Positions 23,101-35,429 of a stretch of 64,000 nucleotides of DNA are shown here, piece after piece. The stretch is from NCBI GenBank assembly GCA_021234155.1, contig JAJEKV010000013.1, positions 14,301,877-14,365,876 of the forward strand. Reading direction: 5' to 3'. Below the pieces are notes generated by a model. That model made no database searches. It had not been told where the DNA came from and saw only the letters and a program-made list of their open reading frames with translations. Numbering within the stretch: position 1 is the first letter of the stretch; each line of letters opens with the position of its first letter. Source of the stretch: Isoetes taiwanensis (lineage: Eukaryota; Streptophyta; Lycopodiopsida; Isoetales; Isoetaceae). Both the position numbers and the translations under genes were made by a program.

Positions 23101-24580
23101 CAGCAAACATTTGTTGACATACAACTCTCATGCCACTATGTTTTACTACTGATTAAGTACTTGAGAGATAATTGTCAGTATTCGCCTATTCCATTGCAAT
23201 GCACAAGTTCTGATGCTTGCAAAAACTTCTTCTTAAAAGTTGGTGGCATGATCAGAAATGAGATTTCTTATGATGGTGCTGATTTACTTGAAAGTGCTAG
23301 CGCATTAAATCGTGTAGCTGAGCTTCAAGCATTGTCAGATTTACTATTTCATGTTGCACATGCTAAACAAGCGAATATTTGGCAATTGCTTGAGAGACGT
23401 TTGGATGAGAATGGAAAAAGATATCATGTAATCTTGCTGATTATAAACCTGTAAGTAGTGATGACAAGATTATAGAGGCTCTAAAGGAGGGATTCACTTA
23501 TGCTAAGGAGCTATGTAATTCTGTTGGTATACTTTGCAATTCCAAGGACAAGAGTTGGTGGGATAGGCCATGGACTTATGAGGATTACTGTTGGAATGTG
23601 ATCATATTGAAGATGAGACAGATATTGTAGATATGGATAATATGGTTGAAACGGATATTACGTCCACTCAAGATGGCATTGAGAGTGATGAAATCCTTGC
23701 TGCAAAAATGGAGTTGAGTCACGTATTTGATGACTTATTGGATGAGAAGGAATTACATGGTGAAGTTAAGGTGGAGCGTAATGTGTTTGTTGATGGTAAA
23801 CCAATATGCAAAGCTACTCTTGTAAGCCAACTAAATGGCAACCCTTGGCTCTCAAAGGATAGATTGATAAGAGTGAAAAATCAGGTCATTTCTACTGAAT
23901 GGAAGAAGAAGTTGAATGCCACAACATTGCTTGGAATTGGATCTGATTGTGCAGTGTTCTTTGAAGTTGAAAAAAAGACACAAGCCATGGCAATTGGAAG
24001 TAAGAGTACAAAAGGTTCAAAGGTATTATATGAAAAGGTTTGGTACTTGGGTAGGGTATTAAGTATGAGAAGGAAGATGGGAAGTACGTGGAGGGAGACA
24101 CGAGAGCCTATTGACTTAACCGATCGACCGCCTTATCATGTTGAAGTCTTGGGGGGTGCACTTATACATAAGGGGGGTATGGTAGCTGCGTCCGGAGGGT
24201 AGCAAAAAACCCCCTTGTATACACAATTTTAAAAGGCAATTTGACCCCTCTGTGTATAGACATTGCTCCAAATCAGTGCCTAAAAACACCCCTAACCCCT
24301 AAGTATACGTACGCAAATGGTCCAAAAAACACCCCTCCGTTGAACTCTCATGGGTTATACACTGATCAAAGGTGAATCCCCCGAGTTTGAGGTTAACTTA
24401 GGCTGGTACAATGCACATGAAAATAGGAAGACTGAACGCACTTGGTTCACATATGATTTGACAGATAACCAAGTCATTGCCCTTGAGTCAATCATTGCAC
24501 TTTTGGTGACAGAGCTTAAGGGAAAAGGAAGATATTGGCTGCTTCATCTATTTCACATTATAAGATTAATTATAGGCTAG
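20115..24580 (+). pseudogene. Transposase-like multi-domain gene, broken, family uncertain
   Basis: Plus-strand blocks in order are 20,115-20,642 (acidic N-terminus), 20,652-21,176 (CIECDVRYGQ and CIICVIYQKP, two CxxC pairs with following His, zinc-finger-like), 21,166-21,438, 21,536-21,937, 22,344-22,814 (EEWVLNASVRMDGSVYSLHD, then QDFIHNGKKLVNPLDNAYRK), 23,059-23,454 (SKNFISQQTFVDIQLSCHYV, TSSDACKNFFLKVGGMI) and 23,591-24,580 (YHVEVLGGALI, then GYTLIKGESPEFEVNLGWYN). The later blocks resemble, from memory, a large uncharacterised protein family found in mosses, ferns and some invertebrates that looks transposon-derived; this is recollection, not a search. In-frame stops (about 20,641, 21,175, 21,436, 21,935) and missing joins show decay. 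About 140 bp near 24,200-24,345 appears to be inserted. Confidence 0.6.
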
Positions 24581-24814
24581 CTTATGAAGAGCTAAGACAT
24601 CTAGACATAGTGAATTTTATGTTTTAATTTTAAACAACTAAGTTGACATCGAGTTTAATTATTATTGAACTCACAATATATTGAATCAACTTCAACTCAT
24701 GCTAATCGCATTACATTTTGGTATGGATAATATACTTCAAGTTGTTTACATAATAAGTATTGATACTATGATAATATATTATATCATATCATAACATATA
24801 TATGTTCTTATGTT

Positions 24815-26115
24815 TGTCCTCCTGAATCCGGCCGTTGATCCGAGATCCTACGGCTCACGTGGCTTTGGGACGTATCCTACGGCCCAGATGGCTTGGGAGT
24901 TTGTTTTAGATTATATGTAAGCGATCCTACGGTTTAGGTTGATCTGATCCTGATCGTCGGTCCGAGATCCTACGGCTCACGTTGCTTTGGGACACATCCT
25001 ACGGTGCACATGGCTTTGGGAATTATATGTAATCGATCCTACGGTCTAGGTTGATCCAATCCTGATCGTCGATTCGAGATCTTATGGCTCACGTGGCTTG
25101 GCACATATCCTACGGTGCACATGACTTTGGGAATTATATGTAATAGATCCTATGGCTCATGTTGCTTTAATTATTGTCACGTGGTGAGATCTCGAGCCTT
25201 CTTGATCGGATTCAAGATCCTACGGCCCAAGTCGAATGCTCATCCCTTAGGAAAAGGCTTTTAAATTTTTTATATTGTATTGTGTGGGGGATTCGAACCC
25301 TGTCCATTGACCCCCCAGTCCCCCATTCTAACCACTAGACCAAGCATTAATTCTATGAACAATATATGTTTCAAATATACTTAAGGGTAACGTTCCCATT
25401 AAGATAAAATATTCTAGTTCAAGAAAGTTCTAGAATGTTCTGGAAGACTCTAGAAAGTTCTAAAATCTTCTAGAAAAGTTCTAGAACATAAGAGAATCTG
25501 GGGGGATCTAAGAAAATTCTTCCAGAAAGTTCCAAATTGTTCTAATAAGTTTTAAAATGTTCTAGAATGTAGGGGAATCTACGGGAATGTAAGGAAATCT
25601 AGGGAAATACTTCTAGAAAGTTCTAGAATATATTGGAAGTCTTAGAATGTTCCAGAAAGTCTTAGAATGTTCTAAAAAGTTCTAGAATGTAAAGGAATCC
25701 AGAAGAATCTAATAGAATCTAAGAAAATCTTATAAAATGTAAGAGAATCTAGGAAAATATTTACAAGCCTAAGGGAATCTCTTAAAATCTGAGGGATCTA
25801 AGGGAATCTTCATAAAACCTAAGGGAATCTAAAAAAATGTTGATGAAATCTTAGAGTATCTAGGGGAATCTTTATAGAATCTCTTTGAATCTCATATAAT
25901 GTAAGGGAACCTAGGGCAATCTCATAAAGTCTAAAGGGATCTAAGGGAATCTAAGGGGATCTAGGGGGATCTTCATAGAATCTTGGAGAATCTATGGAAA
26001 TCTAATGGAATCTAGAGGAAATCTTATAAAATTTAGAGGAATCTCCACGAAACCTCCAAGAGAACCTTGGTAGAATCTTAGAGAATCTATGAATTTAGAG
26101 TATTCTCAAAAGATT
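24815..26115 (-). repeat. Composite repeat X, copy 1 (minus orientation)
   Basis: There are three parts. At 24,825-25,240 units of about 110-125 bp contain GATCCTACGGCTCACGTGGC and TTTGGGA. At 25,282-25,346 there is a tRNA-like segment with Pol III A and B boxes. At 25,400-26,110 there is low-complexity DNA built from TTCTAGAA-like and GGGAATCTAAGG-like words. The same three parts occur in the opposite orientation at 53.9-55.8 kb, so this is a genuine repeat family. No coding sequence was seen. Confidence 0.7.
25282..25346 (-). repeat. tRNA-derived segment with A and B boxes
   Basis: On the minus strand TGGTCTAGTGG matches the Pol III A-box consensus, and GGGTTCGAATCCC matches the B box, 40-45 bp apart as in a tRNA. 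The acceptor stem does not pair and the T stem pairs only partly, so this is a tRNA-derived SINE-like head and not a working tRNA. It sits inside composite repeat X. Confidence 0.6.
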
Positions 26116-26120
26116 CTTTT

Positions 26121-26303
26121 CTCGAAAACCCTTCGGGGCGGGGGTTTTTTAATCCTGTCAGTAATACGCTTGCTGCTCTCTTTTTGTTTGGGTTCCATAG
26201 GCCAATTGGTCTCCATGGACGCTAAAAACCTATTCTATTCTATTCTATTCTATTCTATTCTATTCTATTCTATTCTATTCTATTCTATTCTATTCTATTC
26301 TTC
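26121..26303 (+). mobile_element. LINE-A copy 3: bare 3' end with a (TATTC)14 tail
   Basis: About 110 bp of LINE-A 3' UTR (CTCGAAAACCCTTCGGGGCG onward, then GGTCTCCATGGACGCTAAAA) is followed by 70 bp of perfect TATTC repeats (26,231-26,300). The UTR part is the inverse of 17,215-17,325. Extreme 5' truncation with a retained tail shows that this family uses the pentanucleotide repeat as its natural 3' end. Confidence 0.8.
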
Positions 26304-26309
26304 CCACTG

Positions 26310-27980
26310 GAACTCGTCAAGGTTGCAGTGATACGTGGAGGGCCTTGTATCAGCATGGAGCTGGTATGAGGGATAAACTCCTCTTTGTATACGGTGAGTG
26401 CACCATATATGAGTAGGGGACGTCACATGTTTGCTAAATAGGAATTCCTATTTTAGGTATAATAATAGTAACTTTAGCTTGTCTTTCATGATAGACTATA
26501 ATTTTTATTATGGACTTAAGCTTCATTGGCAACATAGATCTCCAATTTGATGTTAAAAATAACATACTACTATATGTAAAACATGAATATCTATAGGCAT
26601 GGACCATTATGGTCCACAATTAGATGATTTGGGTACAGAAGTAAATCTCTTTAAGTATCATTACCAATTCTATTTATTGTTCATTTGTCACTTATATAAT
26701 GATATGGTGATTTTCTACCTTCTCTAACATAATTTTTGGAAGAATAAGTGGAGATTCATATAGGCTCAATTTGCTTGTGCTTCAACATTACCATTAAATA
26801 AGGCAAGTCTAACAACCAACTAATTTTTTCAAATAGAATACTATACATGGAATCTATATATCCTTAAGGCGAGTTTAAAACCAATTAAGATGATGATGTT
26901 CTGGCATTTTGAATGATCCTAATCCTAAGCCATGTGGACCAATAGTAGGAAACAGACGTAGCAGTCTGCTTTTATTTTTCACAGTTATAGCTTTTTATAT
27001 TTGTTCTTCATTCTTTTGCATTACTTCCACAATTTGAGAAGTTTGAAAATACAAGTTTTGAGTTCATCATTCAATGCATAGGTTTATGAAATCTATGGAA
27101 CGCATAATCTAACAGATAACTTGGAATGGACACTAGAAAGTTTACTCTAAACCTCAAGATAATGAGCATTGATTATTTTTAATGATTGGAGTGATTCATG
27201 AGGTGCTTATATCCCACAATTGAAACTGAAATCGATTAAGATGTGAGAGTTCTTAATTTTAAAAATAAGTCCCAGAAAAATAAACCTTTCTTGATTTCTT
27301 GTGAATAAACGCTGTGCTTTTTTAACGTGTTTGTTTTTAGAGTGATTCCATATTATGGTAACCTTTTATAAAATGATTTTTTGGAGGATGAATTTGAATC
27401 ATTTTACTCCTATATAGACATAAATTATCAGTCACTTGTAAATGGAAAAATAAAAGAAAATCAAAGCTTCATCATTAAGGATAATGGACATTTTTCTTAA
27501 ATAAAACAAGTTGTCTACCACTTATATTCAAAATTTTAGGTCAAAATTCATTTTCTTACAAAAGTTAGAGATTTGATTTGGGAACAACTTTCTGGAAACC
27601 AGTATTGGTTCACAGAAGACAAACAACAGTTTTGACCCTGTCATATTCAAACAACCCTATTTCCCTTCTCAGATCTCGGATTGAGATGCAGTTTTTTGTG
27701 TTTTACTCATTAACTCGTGAAGAAAAATACAAAAATAATCAAAAAAATCATAAGAATATTCTTACTAAGACAGTTTTACTTTATCTAAATATAAAGCAAA
27801 ATAGACTTGACCCCTTGCGTTTACCTAAGTGTAACTCTCATAAACGGGGACCAATAGATTTTTAGGTATTTTTTCCATGCAATATGACTGCTATATATTA
27901 ACATATAAGAAGGGTATGACTGATTATTGAGCCTTTGATTGTATATGAATTTTAAAGCAAACAGTGCAAATGCACCTTTT
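26310..27980. other. Unassigned AT-rich DNA
   Basis: No coding family, inverted repeat or tandem repeat stands out on either strand. The longest open frame (27,578-27,865 +, 95 codons) has no domain I know. Confidence 0.4.
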
Positions 27981-27984
27981 CTGG

Positions 27985-28380
27985 TCATCATGTGACGACT
28001 CTAGTGTTAATAGCCCACAACTTAAAGTTAGGAGGAAGAACTTTAGAAATCAAAACATCAAAACCATCATCATGAAGTTTGTGCTCCTGGAAGAAGATAA
28101 TATCACAATTAATGGAGGAGAGACAAACCTTTAGTCGATCTCTTTTGGCATTAGAATTAATGCCTTGGAGATTCTAAGAGAGGCATCTGATGTTAATGTC
28201 CATAAAAAACAGTTTTTTTATGGGCCCTAGAGCTTTTCCTAGCTGACTGAGGGTTGTTATGCTTACCTTGCTTTTTCTTACTATAAGAGACATCTTTCTA
28301 ATTTTCATTGTCTTTAGAATCCAGAATTTCATCATACTCAATATATTTGGGATGGGTATATTATCAGGTTATTTCTCGAT
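27985..28380 (-). mobile_element. LINE fragment: ORF1 end overlapping ORF2 endonuclease start
   Basis: On the minus strand one frame ends KKKQGKHNNPQSARKSSRAH and then KKTVFYGH plus stop (28,330-28,200). The overlapping ATG at about 28,203 opens ORF2 as MDINIRCLS, then NLQGINSNAKRDRLKVCLSS and NCDIIFFQEHKLHDDGFDVL. That is the N-terminal catalytic region of an APE endonuclease, with catalytic Glu in QEHK. A stop replaces one residue after MDINIRCLS. The fragment is cut at both ends. It differs from the other LINEs in this window, so it is a further family. Confidence 0.65.
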
Positions 28381-28715
28381 CTAGACCATAGATAGCGATC
28401 CTCGTTTGTCAGGTATGCTCGTGCAAGTTTGAGTATATCGTATAACAAAGCTTGTAAAATACTATACGATTTGACGCAATGTATTAGATGGTGTTGATTT
28501 TATAAAGAAGAAGAGATTTTATAAATATATTATATGATTTTAGGGAGTACAAAAGGTGCTCTCGCTGCTCTATGTGACCCCTTGTATTAATATGCACCCA
28601 GAACAAAGGGGGTTTTAGGGGGGATTTAATTTAAGACATTAGGAATTATGATTTATAATATGTGGTATGTAGGGGCCAAAAACTAATAAACGGATGAGTA
28701 TGCACAATTATTGAT

Positions 28716-28725
28716 ATGTATAGGA
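28716..28725. repeat. Left target-site duplication of the LINE-A copy 2 insertion
   Basis: ATGTATAGGA here is repeated exactly at 49,026-49,035, bracketing the whole 20.3-kb nested locus. Confidence 0.8.
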
Positions 28726-29092
28726 ATAGAATAGAATAGATTTTTTATCGTCCACGGAGACCAATTGGCCTTTGGGACCCAAAGAAAAAATAGAGTAGCA
28801 AGCGTATTACTGTCAGGATTAAAAAACCCCGCCGATGGAGGGAAGAAAAATGGGACGTGCGCCATTTTTCTTGCTACTTTTGTCCTTTTCCCGTTTTTCT
28901 GTTACAAGCCTCTTCTTGAGAAAACTTATGGGAAAAATTTGAATTTTTGTTCTGAAGCTCAATTCTTGTGGATCATTCTGCTGCCCTGGTAGAAGGGTGG
29001 CTTTAGCTGCAATCCACTCATCAGTATCTACAATTTGACCCTCATCTCGATACATTTATGAAGCTGTATTCTTTCTTTACTCGATCTTTATT

Positions 29093-30490
29093 ATGGAAAC
29101 CTCTGTTTTCACAATTATAAGAGAGAAAGATAGAATCTCATGTGGATTTCTAAAGGGCACGGCTGCTGATCTTTGGAGCTCTTTGGTTTTTCAAAGGCTT
29201 TTTCCGGACAATCTGTTCTTCTTGGAATTCACTTTTGTACCCTGCAGTATTGAATTCGAAGTTCAAATCATCAATTCCTGGCTAGAGGAATTTGTGGGTT
29301 CGAGTGCAGTTGGTCCGACAGGGACATTCAGAGTCTATTGCAATTGGTTGGATTATTTGATCTCGGTTGAAGTTTATTCTCCACATGATCCTGCTCAATT
29401 TGAAGGAATTTCTCCTTAAATTCCCTTGAATTGTATGTGGGTCTCTCTGCAATCAAATATACAGCATGTTAGGCTTACTGATCATCTTAGTTTAATTTTG
29501 TTTCATTCCAATGGTCTCTCATCCCCTGTTTCCTGTTAATTTCCCCCTTTTCAATTGTCAAAAAATTTTTGCATGAACTTTTGTTGCTTCTCCCTGAATT
29601 TGTCACAATGGTCACAAATTTTCCGAAAAACCCTAAACATTTGGCTCTTCTTCACGCGCTACAAGCATCTTCCGACTTTCTCGATCGATCCGCCATTCTC
29701 CCAAAATTGATTTCATATCAAAATCAGCCCTCGGAAACCATCCTCTTTGGTAACTTTGATAATTTATTGCTCCCGCCTCTTGCTATGGATCCGATTTCTC
29801 ATGATGTTCCTCATTGGGACAATTTGTCTGCTGATCCCGATCATAGGGGTATTCTCCATCCCCTAAACCCTGCTACCCAAATTCCCATTCCATATGGTGT
29901 TGCAAGAGGTCGCCCGGAGGTCCGCTCGGATGACGAACTTGATGAAAGACTCAAAGCGTGCATTTCGAATTCCATATCTAAAAGATCGGAAAATGAAGAT
30001 TTATGACGGTGTTTCCTTGAATTTACTGTTGTGCATTCTAAAATAGATGCTCTTTCAAATTCTCATTGTGATCATCAAAGTTCAAAAATGTGGAATTAAG
30101 CTTGAAAAATTGTGGGCCTTCCTCCTCAGTCTCAACAAAGGGATCCTAATTCAGGCTATCTATTGGCTCAATTACCCCTACATCATGCTTGAATGTGGGA
30201 ATTCCAGATCAGCAAATTTCTTTCTCAACTACGGGCCTATGACCTTTGATACTTCTCAGTTGTCCTTTCTCAAATGGCTCCCTAAGCTTGATATTGACCA
30301 AATGAATAATCTTTGCATTGCCTCTACATCTCTTTTGGGCTCAATCCTATTTATTGGGATGCGAGAGTGCTTCAAGCTTTTGTTCAATTACATTTGGAAC
30401 TTATATATCTTGAATATTCCCCCGCCAAACCTCCCGAAGCTTTGTTCGCTTGACCTCTCCAAAGATATCCCCTTTCCATACCTTTCATAG
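29093..30490 (+). pseudogene. 5' ORF region of LINE-C, function unclear
   Basis: There are three plus-strand open stretches: 29,093-29,419, 29,569-30,006 and 30,047-30,490. The first reads CGFLKGTAADLWSSLVFQRL, then SIEFEVQIINSWLEEFVGSS. The second has HALQASSDFLDRSAILPKL and an acidic end. They precede ORF1 and may be the broken N-terminal half of the gag-like ORF1 protein. I recognise no zinc knuckle. The assignment rests on position inside the target-duplication-bounded element. Confidence 0.4.
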
Positions 30491-30582
30491 ATGCCTTTGG
30501 TTGTGAATCTCAATTAAACCTTAGATGGTCGTCCGCCCTCTACATGTCGAGAAATGCTTTCAAAGGCATTTTACGGTATTGA

Positions 30583-31989
30583 TTGCAAAACTTCAACTGT
30601 GGACCCTCAGATTGCCGGGGCTCGGCAAAGAACCTGGAGACTCAAGAAATCCAACCTCCAAACAAGGTTTTCACTCAACAGGATCCTGAAGAAAAGCAAG
30701 AGGATCAGCCTGATCTAATCACTGCTACAAAGGGGAATTCTAGTAAGAATTCACAATTCCAGAAGCTGCCAGAAAGTGACAGATTCAAATGGACTAAAGT
30801 AAATGGTAGCTATAAGAGAATACAGAGAAATAAGGCAGCTAGAGATGAGGAAAGAGATAGAGATAAAATGTGTGAAACAGCACACATAACAAAATATAAT
30901 ATGCCTCTATCTATGGGTGAACCTAAGCTGCTAGTAAAAGGGAATGTGTCTGGGAAAGTTACCCAGGCTACAGACAAGCTAAATTTCACTCTGAGTGAAA
31001 TAATTAAAGAAGCTAAAGGGAAAGCTCAATGTTCATATAATCTTATGGATTTCCCAGTCAAAAATAAGAGTAAGAGTGGGTCATTATATATGAAATCTCG
31101 AGACAAAGCTAAGCTCCAACTGAATTCAAGTCAGGTGAATTCACAACTGAAAATCTCCTTGCCAGCAAGTTTGAAACAACAAAGCATCATCAAACCAAAT
31201 GAACTGGAAAAGGACTCTCATCCAGCTAGCAATTCAAGTCAAACTACTGAAGACTTGACTCAAATATCAGTACAGCAGCAAGACAACTTAAAGATCAACT
31301 CTCCAAATCCTTTTCAGGTATTATCTGACCTTAATAGTAATCTAGATCCTGAATTAAATAAAAGTAAGGTATGTGCTTCTCCTCAAATTTGTCTCTCATC
31401 TATACCCTTAAAAGACTCTTCAGCTATCCATATCCATCCAGTTGACACAAACACTGTTGAATTGCCTTCCTTAATTGATTTGGACTTCCAAATGGTTGAA
31501 TGTCCTTGCAATCCTCTGCATACACCCAATAAGTTTATTGAACAGATGGCCTCTCTGCAAAATCATACCTCACATTCTTCTGATTCAAAAGAAGTTAGGA
31601 TGGATATTGACTCTGTGGCTGATCCTGAGATTGTTCCTGATACTCCTGAGGATATTCAAAACATGGAGCTTCAAGGGAAAGCAACATCCAGGCAAGTTCT
31701 TAATTCTGTTCCTTTAAACAATTATAAAAATTCTATGTTTCATTTCTATCCAGGGGGTTGTTCTGATTATTCTGATAGTGAGGGATATGGTAGTGATAAG
31801 GAAAACTGGGACAAAGAAGAATTCTTAAATGAAAGTCTTAGTATCGACCCTCTGCAGGGGAAGTCACAACCTTTAAAAAAACCTGTCAGAAAGGATAGGA
31901 CTAGTCATGATGTGGTTTTGTCTGGCTTCAATAAAACTCCAGCCCAGAATACTAGAAGTAAAAGGAAATCCAGAAAGACCAGGCTCTAG
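30583..31989 (+). CDS. ORF1 of LINE-C (gag-like, 468 codons)
   Basis: This is an uninterrupted plus-strand frame, Ser/Asn/Lys-rich and probably disordered (KVNGSYKRIQRNKAARDEER near the start; NSPNPFQVLSDLNSNLDPEL in the middle), with a basic C-terminus TRSKRKSRKTRL. It ends 38 bp before the ORF2 start, the usual plant L1 arrangement. The NPFQVL-type motif is common in the linker of plant LINE ORF1 proteins. The first Met is arbitrary because coding-like sequence may continue upstream in other frames. The likely role is to coat element RNA. Such a long open frame suggests a relatively young insertion. Confidence 0.6.
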   Translation: MQNFNCGPSDCRGSAKNLETQEIQPPNKVFTQQDPEEKQEDQPDLITATKGNSSKNSQFQKLPESDRFKWTKVNGSYKRIQRNKAARDEERDRDKMCETAHITKYNMPLSMGEPKLLVKGNVSGKVTQATDKLNFTLSEIIKEAKGKAQCSYNLMDFPVKNKSKSGSLYMKSRDKAKLQLNSSQVNSQLKISLPASLKQQSIIKPNELEKDSHPASNSSQTTEDLTQISVQQQDNLKINSPNPFQVLSDLNSNLDPELNKSKVCASPQICLSSIPLKDSSAIHIHPVDTNTVELPSLIDLDFQMVECPCNPLHTPNKFIEQMASLQNHTSHSSDSKEVRMDIDSVADPEIVPDTPEDIQNMELQGKATSRQVLNSVPLNNYKNSMFHFYPGGCSDYSDSEGYGSDKENWDKEEFLNESLSIDPLQGKSQPLKKPVRKDRTSHDVVLSGFNKTPAQNTRSKRKSRKTRL

Positions 31990-34900
31990 ATTCTTCTTTC
32001 TTACTTTCTCTATCCTCTCCCAGCGATATGAAGATACTTTCCTGGAATCTCAGGGGAATTAAAGGCCCTCTAAAAAGAAGAAGAGCCATTGCCCAAATTA
32101 GGCAATATAATGCAGATATCATTATCCTTCAAGAACTTAAACTTCCCTCCTTTGAATGTAGTAATTTAGGGGAGTGGATTTATCCTAATTCTACCTCTAC
32201 TTGGATCAGCTCATCTGGAGCAAGTGGTGGAATGGCCATTATCTGGAAGAAAGATATCAATCACTCCTCCTTCTATAACAGTCCCTCAAGAGCCTGGCAA
32301 GCCTTGACCTGCTCGGTTGCTAATTCCAGATTTGGTATTATCAATGTCTATGCTCCCACCTCTCCAAAAGATAGGGAGCCAATTTGGTCTGAAATTAACT
32401 CTTGGCTGAGTGCTCAATCTCTTGAGAATTGGATTATTGCTGGTGACTTTAACAATACTCCATCTTGGGACCTCAAATTGGGAAATAAAATCAATATGTC
32501 CAGAACAGAAAGGGAGAACTGGGATACTCTTATTGCTGATAACAGTCTGGTCTATATTCCTTCCTCTACTACCACCTACACTTGGTCAAATAAACAAAAG
32601 GATAAAGCAAGAGTTTTCTGCACCCTAGACAGATTTTATGTCTCCAATCCTTCTACATCCTTCTGGGATAATAGTTATGTTACAAGTGATGAGGGAACTT
32701 CCATCTCTGACCATCAGCCCCAGTTCCTTCATACCTCTCATATCACCAGCATCAAAAGAGAAGGGAGCACGCCCTACAAGTTCAATTCCTCATTGCTAGA
32801 AAATGAGAAATTCTGCTCTCAGTTCAGATCCTTTTATGAGACTCTTTCCAATAATTCTAATGTGGTTGATGGTAGTCAATTGCCTTCTATGAAATGTTTC
32901 TACTCTAAGATCAAGCAAATCAAGGGGTGGATTAAAAACTGGTCCAAAGTTATCAAAGAGGAGAGAACCAAGGAAAAAAACCAGCTCCTAGTGTATATGA
33001 AGGATATTAGGTCTCTTCTTCAGAATGATCCATCTAACTACAATCTCCATGTTGGTGAAGATATTTTAGAGAGAAGAATTAAGAATATTGAGGAGATGGA
33101 AGCTAAGGGATCAGCGATTAGATGTAAAATCAAATATGCTAATGATATGGACTCTGGCTCCTCTAAATTCTTCTTCAGGGTTGCAAAGAGTAGGGTTCTT
33201 AGAAACTCCATTGCTGAAACTAGTGATGATCAAGGTAACAATTACAGTTCTCATTCTGAAATTGCTAATTTTTTCAAGAGCAGATATATGGATATCTTTA
33301 GTGATAAGCCAATAGACCCCAACATGGCCTCAGAAGCCAAAGAGTTTAATTCCATTGTGGACTCTATTCTTCCTGCTCCTAGGGAAATCATGGATGAAGC
33401 TCTCATTGCCATTCCATCTCACATTGAGATCTATGAGATTCTAAACTCCTTTACCAAAGGCAAATCTCCTGGGCCGGATGGCCTTCCTGCTGAATTTTAC
33501 ATCAAGTTTTGGGATATTCTCAAAACTGATGTTATCTCCCTTGTTCATGCCTTCTGGAATGACAATCATTTGCATCCTTCAATTTCCAGTGGATTTATCT
33601 CTCTCATTCCTAAAGTTGATCATCCTTCTAAGTTTCAGGACTGGAGGCCCATCTCCCTCACCAACACCACCTACAAGCTATGTGCTAAGATTATTGCTAT
33701 GAGAATCAAAAGCTTCCTTCAGAGAAATATTGGCCAAAACCAATCAGCATTCCTTCCAAATAGATATATCTTGGATAATTATGTGGCTGCTATGGAAGGT
33801 CTGCACTGGAACAGAATTTCGAACCAAAATTGTATTCTTCTCAAGCTGGATTTTTAAAAGAGCCTTTGACTACGTGAGATGGGATTTTACGGATTTTGCC
33901 ATGTCTAAATTGGGTTTCCATCCTAAGCTCATGAATCTTATTCATGGTTTAAACTCTAGATCAATTCTCGCATTGTCCTCATCAATGGTGTCCCTTCTGG
34001 CTTCTTTCCTCTCTCTTGTGGAGTTAGGCAAGGATGTCCTCTTGCTCCCTATCTTTTCCTTGTGGCTGCTGAACTCTTAACTAGGGTCACTCTTCATTAT
34101 CAGAATACTGCCCAGTTGAAAGGTTTAAATCTCCCAAATTCTGATGATAGTATTTCCATTCTTCAATATGCTGATGATACCTTTTCCTTCCTTGATGCTG
34201 ATTTCCAAAATATTAATCTTTTTCTTAAGATCTTAAGGCAATTCTCTGCTGCCTCTGGTATCCAATTGAATTTGTGTAAAAGTATGATCATTGGTGACCT
34301 CAATATTCCAGTTCTTGCTGGCATTAATGTCCTTCCTTCTAATCAGGCAACCAAATTACTGGGGTTGCCTATAGCTTTCACACTGACCCCAATTTTTGGT
34401 CCACAGTTGTTTTTTAGTTGTACGGAAGTGTTGTTTTATGCCAAAAACAACACCAAAATGGCCCCAAAAGTCCACGTGGCCTGTTTATCCGGATTTACAC
34501 AAAGAGACAGTGGTTTTTTGGCGGAAATTTCCCACGGTGGTCTTTTGGCAGAAAAATCCACGCGTAGAGGAAATTGACATGGTTTTTGCGATTTTTTATC
34601 AACGTGTGTTTTTTTTTCTTTCACTGTTGTTTTTAATGGAAACATGCATTGTTTATCTTCAGAATTACATACATAGGTCTCGATATTACCACACGTGGAA
34701 AGCAAAGTTACAACACGAAAGTAAGATTGTTTTTAAAAATAGTTACATGTTATTTAACAAAGTAACACATGTGTTTTTGAAATCTTGCTGTTGTTTTTTA
34801 TGCTATTAAGTATTGTTTTTCTAAATTAAGGACATGTAAAAAAGTATTATAATAACATATAGAAAAAACAAGGTGTTGTTTTTAATTGCCTTTAGCTAAT

Positions 34901-35380
34901 GAAATATTGACACGTGGCATATTTTATAAATAATAAAATGGTATTTTAACTAATCAAGTATCGACACGTGGCTTACTTTTTCAAGTAAAAAATCATTATT
35001 ATCACATATAGAAAAAACAAGGTGTACAAAACAACACAACAACACCTTAGTCATAACAATATAGTCATATTTTATTTCCATATATTACAAGTTTTGCTCT
35101 TGTTTATTTGCCTTTTGGGAATTGAACCCAAACAAGTCCATAAGATATAATGTTTTTAGATTACAATCCAAATTCTCTAACTTCAAGTTTTATTTAAATT
35201 ACTTCTTCAAAATGCCTTTGCCTAGATTACAAGTATAAAATGCACAATTACAACTAAGGCCACACTCGTGATATCAATCAACATGTTTTATTAATTTATT
35301 TTACATTTCAAGATATTTAAGATATTCATGATTTGAATCTTGGGTATTCCTATCTTGTCCCTATGAATCAAAATACTTCT

Positions 35381-35426
35381 TGTCTCCGTGGACGATAAAA
35401 TCATATTCTATTCTATTCTATTCTAA
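35381..35426 (+). mobile_element. Minimal LINE-A 3' end with (TTCTA)n tail
   Basis: TGTCTCCGTGGACGATAAAA followed by about four ATTCT units matches the last bases of LINE-A at 26,200-26,300. It is a roughly 46-bp stub inside the CACTA-like element: either an extremely truncated insertion or a short 3'-end fragment carried along. Confidence 0.6.
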
Positions 35427-35429
35427 TCA

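Noticed and set aside
25282-25346. Functional tRNA gene
   Set aside because: A and B boxes are good but the acceptor stem does not pair and the anticodon arm is poor; a second copy lies inside the same composite repeat at 55.1 kb.
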